Shown: positions 1 through 7,269 of the stretch, one piece after another | Position numbering within the stretch: the first letter of the stretch is position 1 | Layout of the letters: the number at the start of each line of letters is the position of its first letter | Assembly (NCBI RefSeq): GCF_013141825.1 | Contig: NZ_RZNH01000024.1 | Span: 1-64,000 of the forward strand | Direction: 5' to 3' | DNA from: Marinifilum caeruleilacunae | GTDB lineage: Bacteria; Bacteroidota; Bacteroidia; Bacteroidales; Marinifilaceae | Length of the DNA stretch: 64,000 bases | Made by a program: the position numbers and the translations under genes | The notes under the pieces: model-generated | Told to the model about the DNA's origin: nothing | The model's database searches: none | What the model saw: the letters and a program-made list of their open reading frames with translations, nothing else

Positions 1-1416
1 ACGATTAGTTTAGATGCAGGCAATGCAGGAGCTACATATTTGTGGTCAAATGGCGCAACGACTCAAGCCATCACAGTTTCAACATCTGGCAACTACTCAG
101 TTGTGGAAACTGATGCGAATGGCTGTTCGGCTTCTGATGATGTGAACGTAACTGTTCATCCAAATCCTGTTGTGAACCTTGGCCCAGACCAGGAAACATG
201 TGTAGGCGGAACGATTACATTAGATGCAGGTAATGCAGGAGCTACATACTTGTGGTCAAATGGAGCAACAACACAAACGATCACAGTTTCAACATCTGGC
301 AACTACTCAGTTGTGGTAACTGATGCAAATGGTTGTTCTGCAAGCGATGATGTAAATGTTACTGTTCATCCAAATCCTGTTGTGAATCTTGGCGCAGACC
401 AGGAAACATGTGCAGGTGGCACGATTACTTTAGGTGCAGGCAATGCAGGATCAACATACTTGTGGTCAAACGGAGCAACAACTCAAACGATCACAGTTTC
501 AAGTTCAGGCAACTATTCAGTTGTGGTGACTGATGCCAATGGCTGTTCAGCTTCTGATGATGTGAACGTAACGGTTCATCCAAATCCTGTTGTGAATCTT
601 GGCGCAGATCAGGAAACATGTGCAGGTGGCACGATTACTTTAGATGCAGGCAATGCAGGTTCAACATATTTGTGGTCAAATGGAGCGACAAGCCAGACCA
701 TCACGGTTTCAACATCTGGCAACTACTCAGTTGTCGTAACTGATGCAAATGGTTGTTCTGCAAGCGATGATGTAAATGTTACAGTTCATCCAAATCCTGT
801 TGTGAACCTTGGTCCAGACCAGGAAACATGTGCAGGAGGAACGATTGGTTTAGATGCAGGCAATGCAGGAGCAACATATTTGTGGTCAAACGGAGCAACA
901 ACTCAAACGATCACAGTTTCAACATCAGGCAACTATTCAGTTGTCGTAACTGATGCAAATGGTTGTTCTGCTTCTGATGATGTAAATGTTACAGTTCATC
1001 CAAATCCTGTTGTGAATCTTGGCGCAGACCAGGAAACATGTGCAGGTGGCACGATTGGTTTAGATGCAGGCAATGCAGGAGCTACATACTTGTGGTCAAA
1101 CGGAGCAACAACACAAACGATCACAGTTTCAACATCTGGCAACTATTCAGTTGTGGTAACTGATGCAAATGGTTGTTCTGCAAGCGATGATGTGAATGTT
1201 ACAGTTCATCCAAATCCAACAGTTGATTTGGGTCCTGATCAACAGTCATGTGATAATAACCCAATCTTATTGGATGCAAGCAATTCTGGGGCTGCATATT
1301 TATGGTCAAATGGAGCGACAACTCAAACTATTGAAGTTTCGATATCAGGCAATTACTCAGTTGTCGTAACTGATGCAAATGGATGTTCAGCTAGTGATGA
1401 TGTGAATGTAAGCATT
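1..1416 (+). repeat. Tandem 210-bp repeats coding for 70-aa Ig/PKD-like units
   Basis: The phrase CATCCAAATCCTGTTGTGAA recurs at about 157, 367, 577, 787 and 997, with a diverged copy near 1207, giving an exact 210-bp period. The units are near-identical at DNA level; differences are mostly silent, plus a few swaps such as GPDQ/GADQ and TITL/TIGL. The unit ending at 1416 is clearly more diverged. The array continues past the left edge. Confidence 0.95.
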
Positions 1417-2988
1417 TTACCAGCCTTCGATTTTGATTTGATTTATACAACCAATTTGGTTTGTCATGGCGATTCAACATACATTGAAGGGCCAAATGTG
1501 GCAGGATACACCTATCAATGGAAAAAAGATGGCAATGATATCATCAATGAAAATTCATACTCAATTACAATTGGTGAGTCAGGAATCTATTCATTGGAAA
1601 TTATGAATGCAGATGGTTGTAGTGCTGAAGATGAAGTAGCAGTGGAAATCATTCAATTGCCTAATTCTCCATTGCCAGATCAAGTGGAAATGTGCTATGG
1701 TGAATCTGTTAAGCTTGATATTGGTGAAGGTGAGGAATTCTTATGGAGCGATGGTATCACAACTCAAACCAGGATGGTAAGTGAGGCAGGAGTTTATCAT
1801 GTTAGAGTTCAGGATATAAATGGTTGTATTGGACATGATTCTGTAGAGGTTATTGTACACGATCTTCCTATTGTTGACCTTGGACCTGACTTGTACATAT
1901 GTGAAGGAGAAGAGTTAATTCTGGAAGCTCCTGAGGGATACTATACAGAGTGGATTCCTGGTGGAGAAACACGAGCAATCTATGTTTATGAAGAAGGTAG
2001 TTTTACCCTTAGAACTACAGATGAATATGGATGTACAGGCGAGGATGATATCAACATTTTCGTTCATGAAAACCCTGATGTTTATTTAGGAAGGGATACT
2101 GTTATTGCCGAAGGAAGTTCAATCCTTCTGGATGCCGGTAGTGGTTATGTAGAATATGAATGGAGTAATCAGGAAGATTCTCAATATCTGAAAGTTGAAA
2201 AAGATGGAGAGTATTCGGTAAGCGTAGTAGATGTTAACGGATGTAGAGGGAATGGTAAAGTGAAGGTGGCTGTTAATCCAAGACCTTCAATTAACCTTGG
2301 TGGAAGCGCTGGAATTTGCGAAGGAACTTCCTTAATGTTGGATGCAGGGAACTGGGAGCAGTACTTATGGAGCACCGGAGATACCACCAGAACAATTATA
2401 GTGAACAATTCTGGCGATTATACCGTACAAGTGTGGGATATGTATGGAATTATGGGTACTGATACAATAAGTGTTGAGGTATATCCTTCACCAGAAGTAG
2501 AATTGGCAGCTGACACCTTAAGCATGTACAAGGGACAAACCATAACCCTGGATGCAGGATCAGGTTACTCATCATATTATTGGAGCACAGGATCAGACTG
2601 GAGAAGTATCGAAGTAGATGATGCGGGAGATTACAGCGTTCAGGTTGAAAATGAATATGGATGTGTTGCCCAGGCATCAATAGCAGTGAAGTTGCTGGAA
2701 CCAAAAATGGTAGTTCCTAATGTATTTACACCTAACGGTAAAGGACCAAACGAAATATTTTACCCGGTGTTTAAGGGTATTGTAAACGATTTTGAAATGT
2801 ATATCTATACTCGTTGGGGTGAGCAGGTATTCAAACTTGAAAAGGATATGGTTGCCAACAACGAATTAAAGCATGAAGGTTGGAATGGAACCTACAAGGG
2901 TAAAGATGCCGAAATAGGTGTTTATGTTTGGATTATATTTTATGGTGGAAAAGAACGTGCTCACGGAACGGTTACATTGTTTAGATAA
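1..2988 (+). CDS. Repeat-rich T9SS type-B secreted protein, C-terminal part (5' end outside window)
   Basis: The frame is open to the left edge, so this is the C-terminal ~995 residues of a larger surface or adhesin-like protein. Residues 1 to about 470 are Ig/PKD-like units of 70 aa, each with a LDAGN..YLWSNGATTQTI core, a VVVTDANGCSASDDVNV core and one conserved Cys pair. They are followed by about six diverged units that keep the ..YLWS.G.. and ..V.D..GC.. signatures. The last ~90 residues (VPNVFTPNG..., YTRWGEQVF, EGWNGTYKG, GVYVWIIFY) match the gliding-motility-associated C-terminal domain (CHU_C/TIGR04131), the signal for type IX secretion in its type-B form. The stop codon overlaps the start of a PorP/SprF gene (TAATG), the usual pairing for type-B substrates. 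Export and surface location are inferred from that family knowledge. The ligand cannot be told from the sequence. Confidence 0.9.
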   Translation, partial: TISLDAGNAGATYLWSNGATTQAITVSTSGNYSVVETDANGCSASDDVNVTVHPNPVVNLGPDQETCVGGTITLDAGNAGATYLWSNGATTQTITVSTSGNYSVVVTDANGCSASDDVNVTVHPNPVVNLGADQETCAGGTITLGAGNAGSTYLWSNGATTQTITVSSSGNYSVVVTDANGCSASDDVNVTVHPNPVVNLGADQETCAGGTITLDAGNAGSTYLWSNGATSQTITVSTSGNYSVVVTDANGCSASDDVNVTVHPNPVVNLGPDQETCAGGTIGLDAGNAGATYLWSNGATTQTITVSTSGNYSVVVTDANGCSASDDVNVTVHPNPVVNLGADQETCAGGTIGLDAGNAGATYLWSNGATTQTITVSTSGNYSVVVTDANGCSASDDVNVTVHPNPTVDLGPDQQSCDNNPILLDASNSGAAYLWSNGATTQTIEVSISGNYSVVVTDANGCSASDDVNVSILPAFDFDLIYTTNLVCHGDSTYIEGPNVAGYTYQWKKDGNDIINENSYSITIGESGIYSLEIMNADGCSAEDEVAVEIIQLPNSPLPDQVEMCYGESVKLDIGEGEEFLWSDGITTQTRMVSEAGVYHVRVQDINGCIGHDSVEVIVHDLPIVDLGPDLYICEGEELILEAPEGYYTEWIPGGETRAIYVYEEGSFTLRTTDEYGCTGEDDINIFVHENPDVYLGRDTVIAEGSSILLDAGSGYVEYEWSNQEDSQYLKVEKDGEYSVSVVDVNGCRGNGKVKVAVNPRPSINLGGSAGICEGTSLMLDAGNWEQYLWSTGDTTRTIIVNNSGDYTVQVWDMYGIMGTDTISVEVYPSPEVELAADTLSMYKGQTITLDAGSGYSSYYWSTGSDWRSIEVDDAGDYSVQVENEYGCVAQASIAVKLLEPKMVVPNVFTPNGKGPNEIFYPVFKGIVNDFEMYIYTRWGEQVFKLEKDMVANNELKHEGWNGTYKGKDAEIGVYVWIIFYGGKERAHGTVTLFR

Positions 2989-4022
2989 TGAATAGAAGAG
3001 GGCTTATAGCAGGCATATTATTTTTAATAATGAGTACTTTCAATCTGTATTCACAGGATGTCGAGTTTTCTCAGTTCTATGCAAATAAGGTGTATTTAAA
3101 TCCGGCCTTTGCAGGTTCTGATTTTGACGCCCGTATTTCTATGAACTATAGAAATCAATGGCCTGAAATTAGTTCTGCTTATGTAACTTATAGTGTAGCC
3201 TACGATCAGTATGTAAACCTGCTGGGCGGGGGAGTTGGATTGCAGGTAATGCAAGATGAACAGGGAGATGGTACCATTAGCACCACAACAATAAGTGGAA
3301 TGTATGCTTACACATTAAGAGTTTCGAGAGATTTGGCCATTAAAGCTGGTTTTCAAACCTCCTTTATTCAGCGAAAGCTAAATGATTCTAACTTTACTTT
3401 TCCTGATCAGACCGATGAATTTTACATTAATGGTTTAATCAGTCCATTTACAGGAGAAAGTGCAATTGATCATTTAAGTCGCAATTATATTGACTTTTCT
3501 ACTGGCCTGATTGCATCCTATAAGAATTGGTTTATTGGATTTGCAGCACATCACTTAACAGAACCTGACGAAGCCTATAAGGAAGAGAGTGATTATTCTA
3601 AATTGCCGAGAAAATACACCTTGCATTGTGGTGTAAATGTGCCTGTTTTTAGAAGAGGTTTGCATCAGTCTGATATTGGATTGGCTCCCAACTTTTTGTA
3701 CCAGCAACAAGGAACCAATAAACAGTTAAATTACGGACTGTACCTATCCAAAGGTTCGTTTATTGTTGGAATGTGGTATCGAGATAACCTGGAACTGGAA
3801 TATGATGCTGTGATTCTACAACTGGGTGTGATGCGCGATTGGTGGCAGGTGGCTTACAGTTACGACAAAACAGTTTCCAAATTGATTCACACCAATACCG
3901 GAGCCCACGAAATTTCATTCTTGATGCGATTTAAGAACAGCAAGAGAAACAAAAACAGTTGTCAGGAAATTGCGCTTAGAAGAAGAAGAAAAGTAGGACG
4001 AATTAAGTGCCCTCACTTCTAA
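2988..4022 (+). CDS. PorP/SprF family type IX secretion membrane protein
   Basis: 344 aa with an N-terminal signal peptide (hydrophobic stretch to about residue 22, ending LYSQ). It then has the family opening DVEFSQFYANKVYLNPAFAG and the RNQWPEISSAYVTY segment, which are hallmarks of PorP/SprF outer-membrane proteins. These proteins are partners of T9SS type-B substrates and probably anchor or help present them at the cell surface. The start codon overlaps the stop of the upstream repeat protein by one base, so the two are translationally coupled and this is very likely its dedicated partner. The C-terminus ends in a basic tail (KRNKN..RRRRK). The stop codon overlaps the stop of the convergent kinase gene by 4 nt. 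Confidence 0.92.
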   Translation: MNRRGLIAGILFLIMSTFNLYSQDVEFSQFYANKVYLNPAFAGSDFDARISMNYRNQWPEISSAYVTYSVAYDQYVNLLGGGVGLQVMQDEQGDGTISTTTISGMYAYTLRVSRDLAIKAGFQTSFIQRKLNDSNFTFPDQTDEFYINGLISPFTGESAIDHLSRNYIDFSTGLIASYKNWFIGFAAHHLTEPDEAYKEESDYSKLPRKYTLHCGVNVPVFRRGLHQSDIGLAPNFLYQQQGTNKQLNYGLYLSKGSFIVGMWYRDNLELEYDAVILQLGVMRDWWQVAYSYDKTVSKLIHTNTGAHEISFLMRFKNSKRNKNSCQEIALRRRRKVGRIKCPHF

Positions 4023-6454
4023 ATCATTTCGTTGATGATACTCAGCAGGTTCTTCTTAATAATAGGTTTAGCAATGTAACCATCGAAGCCCGAATCCATA
4101 ATTTGCTCTTTTTCATTGGCCAGGGCATAAGCAGTTTGAGCCACAATTTTAATTTCAGGATTATCTTTTTTAATCAGCTTTAAAGTGTCGTAGCCATTTA
4201 GTTCAGGCATTTGCAAATCTAAAAGCACCAAATCAAAATGCGATTCGCCACACTCTTCAACGGCAGATCTTCCGTTATCAGCAGAAGACAGTGTAACGCC
4301 GGTTGATTGAAGCATTTGCTTAATTAGTGTAATATTAACCGTGTAATCGTCCACAATAAGAATTTTCTTACCAGTCAAATCCTTATTGAATCCATTCTTC
4401 TGTGCTTTTTTAACAGGAGCAGTAGTCGATTTGTCATCAATAAGGTATGGTATACTCACAAAGAAGCTACTTCCAACATCCTCTGTCGATTCAACCCACA
4501 TATCACCATTAAGTAACTCAGCTAACTTTTTAGAAATGGATAAACCTAAACCAGTTCCTCCATACCTTCTTGCATGAGAATCATCCGCCTGACGGAAACG
4601 ACTGAAAATGATTTTCTGTTTTTCGGGTGAAATTCCTATGCCAGTATCTTCTACCGCAAAAATCAAATTACTCTCGTTTAACTGATAAGATACATGAATG
4701 CTGCCTGTTTCAGTAAATTTTAGGGCATTTTCAATCAAGTTGGTTATGATCTGCTTTAATCGCAAAGGATCGGTGTAGATAACCGATTCAGACTCTTCCA
4801 AGCCTTTGGTAAATTTTAAATCGATATGATCTTTTCCTTTGCTTGTTTTGATTTTTTGGAATGTATGATACAATTCATCAAACAATTGATTCAGGCTGTA
4901 ATACGTTTTGGAAATCTTCAACTTGCCAGATTCAATTTTTGAAAAATCAATAATGTCATTAATCAAATTCAATAGTGAATTGCCACTATTTCTGATATGA
5001 GTAAAAAACTGTTGTCTTGTTTCAAAAGGCAAATCATCTTCCTGCAGTAACTCAGAAAAGCCAATAATTGCATTCATTGGTGTACGAATTTCGTGCGACA
5101 TATTGGCCAGGAAAGAGGATTTTAATCGATCCGATTCTTCCGCTTTTTCCCTTGCAACCTGAAGCTCTTTTTCTTTTTGACTTCTGATATCAATCATCCG
5201 ATTGATTGTGGTGCCAAGATCCTGGAATTCGGAGAAATGAAGTTCGTTAATATCTACCTGGTATGACTGAGTGGAAGCCATTCTGAAAAAATTATTGAAC
5301 GAGATAAAATTCTGTTTCATTTTTACAGAAATGGTCTTCGAAGTAATGTAAATCACAATAATGGCAACAGCAATTAAAAGAATAATCTGAAGAATGTATT
5401 TTCTAACATTACTCCTTAATTCTGCCCTGGCAATTGCAATATTCTCATCAATTTCGCTGGTAAGTAAACCTGCACCAATAATCCAATCCCAATCCTTAAC
5501 CAACTTAATATAGGTCACCTTCCCATCTATTTGCGAATGTGGATTCTGATAATTTACAAAACCAGATTCTTCCAGTTCGGCAGCCTTAATCAATTGCTCC
5601 ACATTGTCTCTGCGAACTTTGCTCGTATAGTCTTTGTAATTTTTTCCAATACTTGTCGAATCTACATGCAACAAACAAGTTCCATCCTTTTTATAAACAA
5701 AGAAATAATTGTCCTGACTGGCATTAATTTGACTAATCCGAATCAAAGTTTCTTTTTGGATTTCGGGTTGTAAATCGTCTAAAAAAGCAAAACTTCCAAA
5801 ATACCAATTGTAAGGTGCAAATTTCCTGATATAAGAAATTTTGGTGTAAGCATTAAATTTGTTCTTTACCTGCTTGGTGTTCTCGTATTTGGTAAAAGCA
5901 CTATCCTTGTATTTCATTAATTCAACCTCATTCTTAACGATATAATTTCCATTGATATCTTTGAAATTAATTAAGCTCTTGTTTTCGTTTTGCTTTGAGA
6001 ATGGATAGAGTATGCCTGTGCCACTCAGATTGTTAATAAAAATATACCCCCTGTCATGATGAACTCTTAAAGGAGACAATGCTTCTTTGATTCGCTTTTT
6101 AATCTCGCGGTCGGATAAGGATCCTCTGTTTTCATTGTAAATATGTGTTGCGATTGCATGAGCTTGATTCACAAAGTTTTCCAGTCGGTCTTTTAAGCGG
6201 GATTCGGCGCGTGTATTCTGGTAGTTGATAAAGTCGATGCACTCATTGGCCTTATGAACCAATACATTTTTTTGCTCTTCAATATAATCTTTCTTAAGGT
6301 TATTCGATTCTGTATTGAATTCGTTAAACTTGGTATAAATCCATATGCCTCCAAAACCGACTAAAAATGTTATAGTCAGAACTAAAAATAGCAAAAAGTA
6401 GGCTCTACTTATGCTCATTTTGGTTTTGATTGACTTGCTAGGGGTTGAGTTCAT
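4019..6454 (-). CDS. Cache-domain hybrid sensor histidine kinase with C-terminal receiver
   Basis: 811 aa, inner-membrane sensor. Order: TM1 (about 19-39); a periplasmic double Cache-type region (about 45-340, with GYIFINNLSGTGILYP and YNWYFGSF motifs); TM2 (about 352-371); a short linker; HisKA with SHEIRTPMNAIIGFS (phospho-acceptor His454); HATPase_c with the DTGIGIS and GGTGLGLSISKKL boxes; and a C-terminal receiver with LLDLQMPELNG (Asp746). There is no DNA-binding output domain and no response regulator nearby, so signal flow must go through a separate HPt or regulator (inference). It is the second gene of a minus-strand operon, 14 bp after an unknown gene. Another Met at residue 13 could be the start. 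Its architecture is shared with the kinase at 43314-46127. Confidence 0.92.
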   Translation of the reverse strand: MNSTPSKSIKTKMSISRAYFLLFLVLTITFLVGFGGIWIYTKFNEFNTESNNLKKDYIEEQKNVLVHKANECIDFINYQNTRAESRLKDRLENFVNQAHAIATHIYNENRGSLSDREIKKRIKEALSPLRVHHDRGYIFINNLSGTGILYPFSKQNENKSLINFKDINGNYIVKNEVELMKYKDSAFTKYENTKQVKNKFNAYTKISYIRKFAPYNWYFGSFAFLDDLQPEIQKETLIRISQINASQDNYFFVYKKDGTCLLHVDSTSIGKNYKDYTSKVRRDNVEQLIKAAELEESGFVNYQNPHSQIDGKVTYIKLVKDWDWIIGAGLLTSEIDENIAIARAELRSNVRKYILQIILLIAVAIIVIYITSKTISVKMKQNFISFNNFFRMASTQSYQVDINELHFSEFQDLGTTINRMIDIRSQKEKELQVAREKAEESDRLKSSFLANMSHEIRTPMNAIIGFSELLQEDDLPFETRQQFFTHIRNSGNSLLNLINDIIDFSKIESGKLKISKTYYSLNQLFDELYHTFQKIKTSKGKDHIDLKFTKGLEESESVIYTDPLRLKQIITNLIENALKFTETGSIHVSYQLNESNLIFAVEDTGIGISPEKQKIIFSRFRQADDSHARRYGGTGLGLSISKKLAELLNGDMWVESTEDVGSSFFVSIPYLIDDKSTTAPVKKAQKNGFNKDLTGKKILIVDDYTVNITLIKQMLQSTGVTLSSADNGRSAVEECGESHFDLVLLDLQMPELNGYDTLKLIKKDNPEIKIVAQTAYALANEKEQIMDSGFDGYIAKPIIKKNLLSIINEMI

Positions 6455-6468
6455 GCTGTTTTACGAAA

Positions 6469-7029
6469 TCAAATTTGGAATTGACTTAGTACTTGATTAA
6501 AAATAGGATTAAATATTTGAAATCCATGATCAAATTCATTCTTTATATTGTCGTCTATAGGTAGTCCGTCAAAATCATCCATCGTTTGAATTTTATTGAG
6601 GATGCCTGTATTGTATCTTTTTACTTTCTGATTAATAATAAAATGTGGAATGGTATGATATTCTGCCTTCAATCGAAACTGATTTTCGCTAATGATTTCG
6701 TTTGACAATAAAAAATTGTAAATATCCAGAAAATGTATCGAAGACTTTGCAAAATACACACGAAACTCAAAATTACTCGACAAAGGAACTTCATAAAAAA
6801 ATGAAAAATCATTGCTTTTGTTTTGCTTGTACTCAATCAAAAGTCTGTTTTGATTTACATTAACATGATCGTATTCAAATTGCCATTCTAACTCATGAAG
6901 GTGTTTAAATTCCTTCTTTATGGCATAAATGGCTTTTAATCTTGGCAAAACGGTAAAAGTGAAATTCTGATTGTGTGCAAAAACTTCACTTGCCTTTTCA
7001 ATGCTTGCTTTCTCTAATTTAAACAGCAT
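6469..7029 (-). CDS. Hypothetical protein, first gene of a sensor-kinase operon
   Basis: 186 aa that I do not recognise. It has no signal peptide or membrane segment, is rich in Asn, Phe and Lys, and looks like a soluble alpha/beta protein. It lies 14 bp upstream of the Cache hybrid kinase on the same strand, and a good -7 element sits 29 nt before its ATG, so the two are probably co-transcribed. A role linked to the kinase (accessory sensor or small regulator) is only guilt by association. Codon use resembles its neighbours. Confidence 0.7.
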   Translation of the reverse strand: MLFKLEKASIEKASEVFAHNQNFTFTVLPRLKAIYAIKKEFKHLHELEWQFEYDHVNVNQNRLLIEYKQNKSNDFSFFYEVPLSSNFEFRVYFAKSSIHFLDIYNFLLSNEIISENQFRLKAEYHTIPHFIINQKVKRYNTGILNKIQTMDDFDGLPIDDNIKNEFDHGFQIFNPIFNQVLSQFQI

Positions 7030-7057
7030 ATTTTAATTCTTGAGGTTATCAATTTTG

Positions 7058-7065
7058 CAAAGTTA
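7058..7065 (-). promoter_or_regulatory. -7 element for the 7029/6454 operon
   Basis: On the minus strand this reads TAACTTTG, an exact match to the Bacteroidota -7 consensus TAnnTTTG, leaving a leader of roughly 25 nt to the ATG at 7029. I did not find a clear -33 element. Confidence 0.5.
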
Positions 7066-7269
7066 ATTTAATGTATAAATCTTCTGTTCGAATTCGATCA
7101 GTTTTTGCAAATGAAAATTATTTCTTTCTACGTATATGTTTCGGTTTTGTTTACAGATTTATTGATTTATAAAGATTTTAACGATGCGTTTATGTATAGA
7201 TTATGCAATTGAATCAACTTGACACATTTGACAGCTTAATTTTCATAGTATAATTAGTATAATTGCATT

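Noticed and set aside
1-1416. Repeats considered as a CRISPR array
   Set aside because: The repeats are 210 bp, contiguous and in one coding frame, with no spacers.
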